From Promethearchaeota archaeon (GTDB taxonomy: Archaea; Asgardarchaeota; Lokiarchaeia; Sigyniarchaeales; SOKP01): a stretch of 64,000 nt of DNA. Every line of letters begins with the position of its first letter. The first letter of the stretch is position 1. Shown in pieces: positions 34,783 to 42,597 of this stretch. The translations under genes were made by a program, and so were the position numbers. Location of the stretch: the NCBI GenBank assembly GCA_030606485.1, contig JAUWGH010000003.1:1-64000 (forward strand). Direction: 5' to 3'. The notes below the pieces were generated by a model that made no database searches, was not told the origin of the DNA, and saw only the letters and a program-made list of their open reading frames with translations.

Positions 34783-36123
34783 TTAATTAAACATTTCCAT
34801 GAAAGCTCCGAGTCTTGTTTTCACTTGTTCGATGTTTTCTCCAATTTTATTAAATGTTAGAGCAGTTGTGGGAATTTCAAGCTCCTTTCTAACTTTTTGA
34901 CGAAGCATTGTATAACAATTTGATATTGAATGACAACCAAATAGTTCGATGAATATTAAGCCGTCAACATCCATTTTCCTTGCAACCCGAATATAAGAAT
35001 CGGTTAGGGCATTATTATCACAACCAACGCCTTTTGTTGTAATATCCATTAGAAACTTCGCGTAAGCTTCTATTGGATCAGAATAAGCATAAACCTCAAT
35101 ATTTTCTAAAGCCCCTAATATTTCCCAATCAGCATAAAGAAGTCGACCTCCCATTTTATATATTAAATTGTGAGATTCTGGTTCCCAACCTCCAAACCGA
35201 GGTGTTAAAAGAATACGAGGTCGATTAGATACATCCATCCCTATTTTCTTCCTAATCCTTTCTTTCATTTCTTTGACAAGATTTCTAAAATTTTTCAAAT
35301 ATGTCTCAGCATTAGAATTAAAATCCTGAAATGATATGCTCAAAAGGGCGAGGATTTCAGAAAAGGTGGCAGGGTTACAAGGGTAAAAATTAGAATTACT
35401 TATTTCATAAATAATTTCTTTATACAATTCTCTACATTCATTACTAATTCTAAACTGTTTTCTTAGGTCATTATCAGTAATGGAATTTCCAGTTAATTTT
35501 TCTAATTGGGAAATAGTTTCTTTTACATTTCCGGTGCAAATTTCCAAAGCATTGCCAATATTTCTCGGCGGGATGTCCAACCAGATTAAATTATCACTAA
35601 ATCGCTTTAAAGATTCATAATATTTGTTAAAGGCACTACACCTTATTATAACATTTAAGTTTGCGTCCAAATTATTATGTCTTGATGAATGCATGCCATA
35701 AAGCGCCTTAATTCCATAACAAAAGTCATTGGAAACCCCTTCTTCAATCCCTAAATCATACATATTATTATATTTATAGTTTAGTGAATTAATCACGTCA
35801 TCTATTATTCCATCAAAGACTTTAAGAAAATCAAATTTTCTTATAAATCCTAAAAAATTTGACACTGCCTTCCAACCAAAAAGACCTGAGGCCGAATTTA
35901 ATGCCTCTAAGTATGTATTAACTTTAAATTTTTCTAATCTTATCGGGAAAATAGGAATCGCTTTTGCTGCAAATACTAAGTCACTAAAGGGGAACACAAC
36001 TGAAATTAATTTCTTTCCTTTTCTATTAGATTTAATGTTGAATTTTCGTCCGGAATGCAAAAAATCATAGGACATTCTTAACATTGAAGTAAAATTTATA
36101 ACATCATCCGTCATTAAACTCAT
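34783..36123 (-). CDS. 2-hydroxyacyl-CoA dehydratase-family subunit (HgdB-like, second pair)
   Basis: A 446-residue diverged HgdB/BzdO-family protein. Cys counterparts to the cluster ligands of the 2953-4215 protein are present at FCYGIKALYGM, VIIRCSAFNK and LFGCHSISNC, and the ending VKTRLGAFMEMF is typical. Its ATG follows directly on the TAA of the upstream partner gene, so the two are translated in tandem. Overall similarity to the first pair is low, which suggests a different substrate. Confidence 0.75.
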   Translation of the reverse strand: MSLMTDDVINFTSMLRMSYDFLHSGRKFNIKSNRKGKKLISVVFPFSDLVFAAKAIPIFPIRLEKFKVNTYLEALNSASGLFGWKAVSNFLGFIRKFDFLKVFDGIIDDVINSLNYKYNNMYDLGIEEGVSNDFCYGIKALYGMHSSRHNNLDANLNVIIRCSAFNKYYESLKRFSDNLIWLDIPPRNIGNALEICTGNVKETISQLEKLTGNSITDNDLRKQFRISNECRELYKEIIYEISNSNFYPCNPATFSEILALLSISFQDFNSNAETYLKNFRNLVKEMKERIRKKIGMDVSNRPRILLTPRFGGWEPESHNLIYKMGGRLLYADWEILGALENIEVYAYSDPIEAYAKFLMDITTKGVGCDNNALTDSYIRVARKMDVDGLIFIELFGCHSISNCYTMLRQKVRKELEIPTTALTFNKIGENIEQVKTRLGAFMEMFN

Positions 36124-37260
36124 TTAAATCATCTCCAAAAATGCTTCAATTCTTGTGGATAATTGTCCATGTGAGGCTCTTGAGTAATCCCTCTCAATAT
36201 TTAGCACAAAATAATTTTTTGCTTGTAATTTCTCTTTTAATTGCTCTCTTGGTAAGCTCATATGGTCGCAGAATTTAATTATATGATTAATTACACCGAT
36301 ATTACTTATTCCCAATTTTTCTTTAAGGTTATTTATGATTGAAACGATTTTTTTAATTTTGTATTCTATAAAATTTGGGACTACATGATCAGTATAAGTA
36401 TTTCTCTTAAACATCTCTGTTAAAATGTCAAATGGATTGTTTTTTTTTTGTTGATCTAACCAATTATCCTCTAATGTTTGTGAGAAATAAACATCTCCAA
36501 CCCATGTATCTAGAAATATGACATTACCGCCTCCTTTCTCTATAATCTCTATTAAATCATCACCGAGAAATATCGAACATCCCGTTAAAATAACGTTTTT
36601 CTTATTATTGATATTGATTTGGCCAGCGTTATTAACATTAAAATTTCTCAATTCCAAAATTTTTGGACCATATAATAATGCTTTTTGGTATAATTCCAAC
36701 TTATCTGAGCCGGAAATATCATAATATTTTATTTTTGATATATTTCTACGAAATCTGTTATATTTTTCAATACTATTGATGATATCTTCATTTGAAATGG
36801 AAGATCCTCTAATTTCTTCCAACTTTTTCTTAAATTCTATTAACTCTATTCTATAATATTTCAGCCCGTTTTCTGATAAAATATAAGGAACATAAAAATC
36901 AATTCTTGGAATATCAAAATATTTACAAATTATTTCTGAAGAACAAATATCAGAAACGCAGTGATTGGATACAATAAAATAATCGATTAAATCAAGAAAT
37001 CGATATTTATTCGGCTTTACTGAAAATAAGCCAATAGTACTAAGAGCAAAACTACAAGTTGAAGTCGGCAAATAATCCGCGCCTTTATCCATTAATTCGT
37101 CGTTTCCCGAAAAAATCAATCTCAATGGAATAAATCCAGCAGCGTCGATAAGTTCCTCAGGAATATTGTCATGAGACATATATGCAATTATTTTTTTACC
37201 TTTTTCCTTCTCTTGTTTCAAGAATTCATAGTACTCAAGAAAAAATTCTAAATCTACCAT
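36124..37260 (-). CDS. 2-hydroxyacyl-CoA dehydratase-family subunit (BzdN-like, second pair)
   Basis: A 378-residue protein opening EKGKKIIAYMSHDNIPEEL and ending LNIERDYSRASHGQLSTRIE, matching the family pattern of the 4244-5392 protein. Cluster-ligand candidates are TSTCSFAL, NHCVSDICSS and IKFCDHMS. It leads a two-gene unit, with a broken DUF6485 gene 71 bases upstream on the same strand. No activator ATPase lies nearby. Confidence 0.78.
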   Translation of the reverse strand: MVDLEFFLEYYEFLKQEKEKGKKIIAYMSHDNIPEELIDAAGFIPLRLIFSGNDELMDKGADYLPTSTCSFALSTIGLFSVKPNKYRFLDLIDYFIVSNHCVSDICSSEIICKYFDIPRIDFYVPYILSENGLKYYRIELIEFKKKLEEIRGSSISNEDIINSIEKYNRFRRNISKIKYYDISGSDKLELYQKALLYGPKILELRNFNVNNAGQININNKKNVILTGCSIFLGDDLIEIIEKGGGNVIFLDTWVGDVYFSQTLEDNWLDQQKKNNPFDILTEMFKRNTYTDHVVPNFIEYKIKKIVSIINNLKEKLGISNIGVINHIIKFCDHMSLPREQLKEKLQAKNYFVLNIERDYSRASHGQLSTRIEAFLEMI

Positions 37261-37331
37261 TTGAATTAGAAAATTAAATTCAATAAAAAAGGTTTTTGAA
37301 AATAAAATGAATATGAAAAGTATGGAATTAA

Positions 37332-37541
37332 TTATTTTAATTTAAGAACTAATTCTGCAAAATATTCAAAATCTCGATTATATGTCTTTTCTGCTTCTAG
37401 TGAAATTTTGGCAAACACACAGCCCGGTAATTGATTATATTTGAGATGATATTCTATGCATTCACAACATCGACCTCGGTGTGAGCAATTATATGTGCAA
37501 GCACAAGATTACTTCCTTTCTTCTTGATTACATTCAACCAT
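37332..37541 (-). pseudogene. DUF6485-type Cys-rich protein with an internal stop
   Basis: Sixty-nine codons starting at ATG 37541. The reading is M-V-E-C-N-Q-E-E-R-K, then TAA, then SCACTYNCSHRGRCCECIEY and H-L-K-Y ... LPGCVFAKI ... EKTYNRDFEYF. This is the complete pattern of DUF6485, a small protein of anaerobes with a CxC...CCEC cysteine set. The single in-frame TAA at codon 11 breaks it, with no alternative start before the Cys cluster. It lies upstream of the second dehydratase-like pair on the same strand. Confidence 0.75.
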
Positions 37542-37644
37542 TATTATATCATAATCACTAATTTTTCTTTTAAAAAAAAATTTTTGATGGAACATTTTTA
37601 TTTTCGAATTTTTATGAGATTAATAAGACAAGATTAGTGATATT

Positions 37645-39054
37645 ATGTCAGACTCAGCTAAAAATATAATTAAATTTCTTTGTGACAGGTTTTTTGAATT
37701 AGATTATTATCCAACCAGTTTAAGTGGACTATTAGATTTACCAATAGATAAGTTGAGGGATTTTACGCAAAAGGATATTTCAAAATTTAATAAAATCGAT
37801 ATCAAAATATTACGTGATTTAACCACAATTAGTGAAGAAGAGTTTTTAGAACTTGCAACGCTAACAAACATGGATTTAAATATATTAAATAATGCAAAAG
37901 TTGCCGCTACTTTAATAGCAAATGCCTGGACTAAAAGAAAAGAATATATAAAAAAATCTCAGAGCAAAATCGTTGTAGCAGGGCTTGATTATGCAGGAAA
38001 AACATCTCTTATTAATAGATTAATGCATGATCATACTTATGGGGATTTGATTAATCTAGAGCCTACAATAGGCGCAAATATCCAAGAATTTGAATCGGAT
38101 AATTTAAACTTGATAATATGGGATCTTGGAGGGCAAAAAAGTAATTTAGAGGAATATATCCAAGAACCAGAGAAATTTTTTATCCAACTAGATGTTTTAT
38201 TTTTTGTATTTGATGCTCAAGATGATGTTCGCTATGAAGCTGCTCTTAAATATTTAAATGATATCTTAGAAATTCTTGAATTTTTAAAAGAAATTCCTTA
38301 TATCTTAATTCTTATAAATAAAGTAGATCCTGACATCGAAAAAGATCCCGATTTTCAAATCAAACTTGAATATTTATCTGATAAAATTACAAGAATCTTT
38401 CTTAAGAAACCAAAAAACGTAAACTATGAAATAATACAAACAAGTATTTATAATATTTATTCCCATGAGCCTGAAATCGTAAAAACCATAAAAAATGTTT
38501 TTTCAAAAGATATTATTGCGAAGAAAGAAAAAAGAGAAATGGAAATTGATGAAAAACTTCAGAGGATATTGGATATTAATTTTAAATTAATGGATAAAGT
38601 TGTTTCTGAACTCTCTGACATAAAAAGAGTTTTATATAAATTAACACCATCAGATCTAAAACAATCAATCTACGCCGTTCCTTTCGATAAAGTTCCTTCT
38701 GATTTTGTATCAACTCCCAAAAAAATTGCTAAAAAACCAATAACTGCAAAAATTGAAAAGAAAAAACCTAAAAAAAAGAAAAAATCTAAAAAATCCGCAG
38801 TTCCTACTAAAATTCCTAAACCTATAAAATTATCTCCGCAACCATCCAAAATTGGAGAAGCAATGGATAAATTAAGTCAAAAATTTGAAGAAAGCGAACA
38901 GATAATGGCATTGGAAAATTTAACACCACCCAAACCTCCTCCAAAACCACCGTCAATTCCCCCACAAAACATTATTAATCCTCGTAGCCAAATAATGTTA
39001 GAATTAAAAGATATCTTCAAAAAAAAGGGAATCGTGAAAAAAGACATTCCTTAA
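37645..39054 (+). CDS. Arf-like GTPase with HhH-like N-terminus and Lys/Pro-rich tail
   Basis: A 469-residue protein. Residues about 20-95 resemble tandem helix-hairpin-helix units (KIDIKILRDLTTISEEEFLEL). An Arf/Sar-like GTPase follows: G1 GLDYAGKTS (113-121), T141 in EPTIGAN, G3 WDLGGQ (159-164), and G4 NKVD (225-228). A coiled region (about 290-335) leads to a Lys-rich stretch (361-389), a proline run at 428-440, and a short helical end (446-465) spaced like an actin-binding WH2 motif. Known Arf proteins are about 180 residues, so the additions are notable. The WH2 idea is speculative. It is a single-gene unit. Confidence 0.82.
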   Translation: MSDSAKNIIKFLCDRFFELDYYPTSLSGLLDLPIDKLRDFTQKDISKFNKIDIKILRDLTTISEEEFLELATLTNMDLNILNNAKVAATLIANAWTKRKEYIKKSQSKIVVAGLDYAGKTSLINRLMHDHTYGDLINLEPTIGANIQEFESDNLNLIIWDLGGQKSNLEEYIQEPEKFFIQLDVLFFVFDAQDDVRYEAALKYLNDILEILEFLKEIPYILILINKVDPDIEKDPDFQIKLEYLSDKITRIFLKKPKNVNYEIIQTSIYNIYSHEPEIVKTIKNVFSKDIIAKKEKREMEIDEKLQRILDINFKLMDKVVSELSDIKRVLYKLTPSDLKQSIYAVPFDKVPSDFVSTPKKIAKKPITAKIEKKKPKKKKKSKKSAVPTKIPKPIKLSPQPSKIGEAMDKLSQKFEESEQIMALENLTPPKPPPKPPSIPPQNIINPRSQIMLELKDIFKKKGIVKKDIP

Positions 39055-39292
39055 AAGAAGATTCTGTTTTGTTAATACTTCTAAGGATATTAATTAAACA
39101 AAAATAAAAGCTTTTAATTAACCCTAAAGTTTTAATAGCTGACTATTTATTTTTAGATTTCTTAGATGATAAGGGAACAAAACAAAATTAAATAGCTGTG
39201 ATCTTATTATTATTTTATAGCAACAATCCTCAAAAAAATAAATTTTCAATTATATTTTATCAAATATTAAGTAAATACAATGTGTATAAAAT

Positions 39293-39844
39293 TTGAAAGA
39301 TGCCACGTTTAAAATATGCATTTTTGGAGACGGAGGTGTAGGAAAAACATCTTTAACCAAAAAATTTGTAACTGGCTTATTTGATCCGGATTTGAAATTT
39401 ACAATTGGACTGGATTTTTTCGTTAAAAATTTGGAGATCAATGAAAAGTTAATATCCTTACAAATCTGGGATTTTGCTGGTGAATCTCGATTTAGATTTC
39501 TTTTACCAGACTATGTAAAAGGAGCATCTGGAGCAATTTTTATGTATGATATTACTCGATTTTCATCCATAAAAAATATGGAGGATTGGTTACTTGTTTT
39601 TAATCAAGGTTTAATTAAAACTGAAAAGCGATTTCCTATTATTATGGTCGGAGGAAAAGCAGATCTCATTCAGAAACGGGCAATTCAGAGCGAAGACGCT
39701 ATTGAGATAGCAAAAAAACAAAAATTTATTGGGTTTATTGAATGTTCCTCTAAAACAGGAGAAAATGTAGGAAAAATATTTATCACATTGGCTAAAACAA
39801 TGATAAAAGAAGCAGGTTTAATCCAAGATAATGTTTTGTTATAA
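39293..39844 (+). CDS. Ras/Rab-like small GTPase
   Basis: A 183-residue small GTPase. G1 GDGGVGKTS (12-20), switch-I Thr37, G3 DFAGES (60-65), where Rab proteins have D-T-A-G-Q-E, and G5 CSSKTG (151-156). G4 reads GGKAD (120-124) in place of N-K-x-D, so guanine specificity rests on Lys and Asp only. Glu64 takes the place of the catalytic Gln, suggesting slow hydrolysis. The C-terminus ends VLL without Cys, so it is not prenylated. The start is TTG at 39293. Confidence 0.88.
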   Translation: MKDATFKICIFGDGGVGKTSLTKKFVTGLFDPDLKFTIGLDFFVKNLEINEKLISLQIWDFAGESRFRFLLPDYVKGASGAIFMYDITRFSSIKNMEDWLLVFNQGLIKTEKRFPIIMVGGKADLIQKRAIQSEDAIEIAKKQKFIGFIECSSKTGENVGKIFITLAKTMIKEAGLIQDNVLL

Positions 39845-40020
39845 ATTCTTTTCTAAATCAGAAAAATTAAACTAATAATAGGATGTTATTCGTATTATTA
39901 AGATTTATTCCATCGATAATAAAAAAAAGAAAAAAAATTGGTTATTATTTATTCCTCCGCTTGAAAGAAAGATATCATAAAAGAGACATTCACTGGAAGC
40001 ATACGCGTGAAAGAGCTTTA

Positions 40021-40230
40021 CTAAAAGTACTTAATCGCTAAAAGTATGTCTTCTTTTGTAATTTTCTTCCTCTTCGAATGTTTTGTTAACTTCAAAGCGG
40101 TTGTAGTTATTGCTTTACTGGCAACACCCAACCAATCGATTAATTCATCAACAGCGTCGCGTGCAACGATTGTAGCACCAACGTTTTTCATTAATCGGCG
40201 GATGGGGCTCCATGAAAAGTATTCTGCCAT
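40021..40230 (-). CDS. Archaeal histone (single histone fold)
   Basis: A 69-residue histone-fold protein of the HMf type. It has the opening P-I-R-R-L-M-K-N-V-G-A region, ARDAVDELIDWLG, the long central helix, the KHSKRKKITKEDI loop 2 that binds the minor groove, and DILLAIKYF. There is no tail. It should dimerise and wrap DNA. A single-gene unit convergent with the Rab-like gene. Confidence 0.93.
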   Translation of the reverse strand: MAEYFSWSPIRRLMKNVGATIVARDAVDELIDWLGVASKAITTTALKLTKHSKRKKITKEDILLAIKYF

Positions 40231-40616
40231 AATTTTTTTACACTTTTTTGGTTTTTTATTAATTTTTTATTTTATATTAAAATTTGTGTTTGAATTAATA
40301 TATTCTCTTCAAATATTTAAAGATTTTGGTGCGTATTGAAAAATAGTAAAAAAAAAGTGAGAAAAATTGAAATATTTTTGTCGAGTAATGGAATTTGTTA
40401 ATCTGGTAAGAGATAATTTTTTTAATAAAATTTCATCAGCTGACCAAAATTTGTAACCAATTAATAATATTTGTAATGATTTTTATATATTTTTTATTAA
40501 TGGGATTAAATTTTAGAATTAAAGTAGGTTTTTATAAAAATGTGAGAAAGAATATAGTGCAAGGAATTAATAGAAATAAAAAAAGAAATTTAAAAATATT
40601 ATATTAATAATCTGAA
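40231..40616. other. 386-base intergenic stretch
   Basis: AT-rich spacer between the histone and the flavodoxin gene, both on the minus strand. Apart from the TATA-like box at 40314-40321, I see no coding frame with family features, no tRNA and no strong repeat. Confidence 0.5.
40314..40321 (-). promoter_or_regulatory. Candidate TATA box of the histone gene
   Basis: On the minus strand TTTAAATA, preceded by the purine-rich-to-C sequence AAAATC as a possible BRE, lies 84 bases upstream of the histone ATG. This would give a 5' leader of about 55-60 bases. Resemblance only. Confidence 0.3.
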
Positions 40617-41045
40617 TTAAAACATATCTTTTTGAATAGAATTTTCAATTTCTTTATTAATATCATCAGTTGGTTTTGTGACACATCCTATTTCTGCTAT
40701 TACCTGAAGTCCTGTTGGACTTACCATTTCCTTTATATCGTTGCAAATCTTTGGTGGACTATTTGGATCAGCACCTGTCCCAAATACGATAAGTTTTTTG
40801 CCTTGTAAATTCAATTGGTTTACTTTTTTTAAGAATTTTTTAAAAGTCCTCGCCATTTGACCAGCATGAGTTGGAGTACCCAATCCTATGATTTCAAAAT
40901 CTTTAATAGAATCAATTGATTTGAATTCTTTATCCCGATAAATCTCCACCGAAACCTCCAGATCTTCCAATCTTTTCATAATTTTTTCTGCTAATAATTT
41001 TGTGTTCCCAGATCGTGTATCATAAATAATGATTGCATTTGACAT
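40617..41045 (-). CDS. Flavodoxin
   Basis: A 142-residue flavodoxin. The FMN phosphate-binding loop is YDTRSGNTKLLAE (about 8-20), and the later GLGTPTHAGQMAR and FGTGADPNSPP segments form the isoalloxazine loops. It is a small electron carrier and could serve the low-potential Fe-S enzymes in the region. Single-gene unit. Confidence 0.9.
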   Translation of the reverse strand: MSNAIIIYDTRSGNTKLLAEKIMKRLEDLEVSVEIYRDKEFKSIDSIKDFEIIGLGTPTHAGQMARTFKKFLKKVNQLNLQGKKLIVFGTGADPNSPPKICNDIKEMVSPTGLQVIAEIGCVTKPTDDINKEIENSIQKDMF

Positions 41046-41200
41046 TTTTTATCACTCTCTTAAAATAATGTAATATAATATCTGGAAGAACTTAAATAAC
41101 TTTTTTATTATTTAAAAAGGGAATTAAAAAATACTTAAAATTTCTTAAGTTCCATAACAAATAATCTTTTATTTTTAATGATTCCGGAATTTCTATAGGT

Positions 41201-41572
41201 TTAAGATAAAAATTCTTTTATAACTTCTTTGAATTCCTTGAGGTTTAATGGTTTTGAGAGCGATTTATTAAAACCAGCCCTAGCAAATATGGATTCCCTA
41301 TTACCTTCAACTGGAGAAGAAGAGGCGGCAATAATTGGAATCCCTTTAAATTTATCCATTTTGCGGAGTTCTTTACAAATCCCAATTCCTTTTAATTTTG
41401 GAAGGTTATTATCTAAAATAATAAGATCGGGATTCCCAGATTTTATCATTTCTAAGCCTTTATCTCCCCGAGTTTCATAGAAGACTTCAATATTTGGGAT
41501 TTTCTTGAAGATAGCTTTATATAATTTGATATTGGCTTCGTTATCTTCGATAATAAAAACTTTTTTTTTCAA
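41201..41572 (-). CDS. Single-domain response regulator (receiver)
   Basis: A 123-residue CheY/DivK-like receiver: acidic pair in IIEDNEANIKL, phosphoacceptor Asp in LIILDNNLPKLKG (about residue 54), the Thr/Ser switch in AASSSP, and Lys in LSKPLNL. No output domain, so it passes signals to other proteins. It is related to the receiver at 51656-52024. It is the lower edge of the signalling island. Confidence 0.88.
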   Translation of the reverse strand: MKKKVFIIEDNEANIKLYKAIFKKIPNIEVFYETRGDKGLEMIKSGNPDLIILDNNLPKLKGIGICKELRKMDKFKGIPIIAASSSPVEGNRESIFARAGFNKSLSKPLNLKEFKEVIKEFLS

Positions 41573-41670
41573 TGATTTACCCCCATATGCTAAATTATAA
41601 ACTTTTTGTCAAATAATAACATAATAATAATAAATTATTTCTATTTAAATTAAATGGAGAAATTCTTTAT

Positions 41671-42597
41671 TTGAAATATATTTTTGGACCAGTTCCATCT
41701 CGACGGTTGGGAAATTCATTAGGAGTTGATCCAATCCCTTCTAAAACTTGCAATTTTTCATGTATTTATTGTCAATTAGGAAGAACAACAAACTTAACAA
41801 ATACAAGAAAAAATTTTTTTCCAAAAGAAGATATAATTCAAGAAATGAAACTATCATTAAAAATTCACGAAAAAACGATGGATTTTTTAACTTTTGTAGG
41901 AAGTGGAGAACCAACATTATATAAGGATTTGAAAGACCTTATTTTAGCGGCAAAACGATTAACAAATAAACCAGTTTGTGTAATAACCAATGGAGCATTA
42001 TTGTATAACCGGGAAGTGCAAAATTCTTTAATGGAAGCAGATGTCATTATGCCAAGTTTAGATGCAGGAGATGAAGAAATGTTTAGAAGGATTAATCGAC
42101 CTCATCCTGATATAAAATTTGATAAGATGGTTGAAGGAATGATTGAATTTAGAGAAAAATTTCCCGGTAAAATCTGGATGGAGATAATGTTAATGAAGAA
42201 CATTAATGACGGAATCGAATCACTTAAAGTGATTAAAAAAATCCTAAATCAGATTAATCCAGACCGTACATATATTAATGTACCTATAAGACCTCCTGCA
42301 GAATCTTGGGTAATAAAGCCAAGTAAAGAATCAATTGAAAGATGCAAAGAAATATTAGGTGAAATCTATAATATCTCTTTTCCTGAAGAAGGGCAATTTT
42401 TTAGTCCGAGTTCTGACTTGGAAAATGAAATTTTATTATTAATAGAAAGACATCCGATGAGGCATGAACAAATTCTTAAAACATTCCCAAATTTCTCTGA
42501 AAAGAAAATATTAACAATCCTATATAAATTAGAAAAGAAAGGAAAAGTAATAAAAAAGAAATATGATGAGGTAATATTCTGGAATTTTATTCCGTAA
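41671..42597 (+). CDS. Radical SAM protein with C-terminal winged helix
   Basis: A 308-residue radical SAM enzyme. The [4Fe-4S] motif is C27-x3-C31-x2-C34 in TCNFSCIYC, preceded by the characteristic FGPVPSRRLGNSLGVD opening, and GSGEPTLY binds SAM. Residues about 245-308 form a winged helix (HPMRHEQILKTFPNFSEKKI). Proteins with this opening are widespread in archaea and their substrates are unknown. The start is TTG. Its end overlaps the convergent kinase gene by 11 bases. Confidence 0.88.
   Translation: MKYIFGPVPSRRLGNSLGVDPIPSKTCNFSCIYCQLGRTTNLTNTRKNFFPKEDIIQEMKLSLKIHEKTMDFLTFVGSGEPTLYKDLKDLILAAKRLTNKPVCVITNGALLYNREVQNSLMEADVIMPSLDAGDEEMFRRINRPHPDIKFDKMVEGMIEFREKFPGKIWMEIMLMKNINDGIESLKVIKKILNQINPDRTYINVPIRPPAESWVIKPSKESIERCKEILGEIYNISFPEEGQFFSPSSDLENEILLLIERHPMRHEQILKTFPNFSEKKILTILYKLEKKGKVIKKKYDEVIFWNFIP

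Noticed and set aside
37509-37511. Possible recoding of the in-frame stop in the DUF6485 gene.
   Set aside because: The codon is TAA, not the UAG or UGA used for pyrrolysine or selenocysteine, and no recoding structure is visible.
37509-37530. A 19-base stretch nearly identical (one mismatch) to part of the hef relic near 6579.
   Set aside because: In this AT-rich DNA matches of this length are expected by chance, and the two sites are read in unrelated proteins.
39845-40020. A possible small RNA or tRNA between the Rab-like and histone genes.
   Set aside because: No T-loop GTTCGA-type sequence or cloverleaf pairing could be found.
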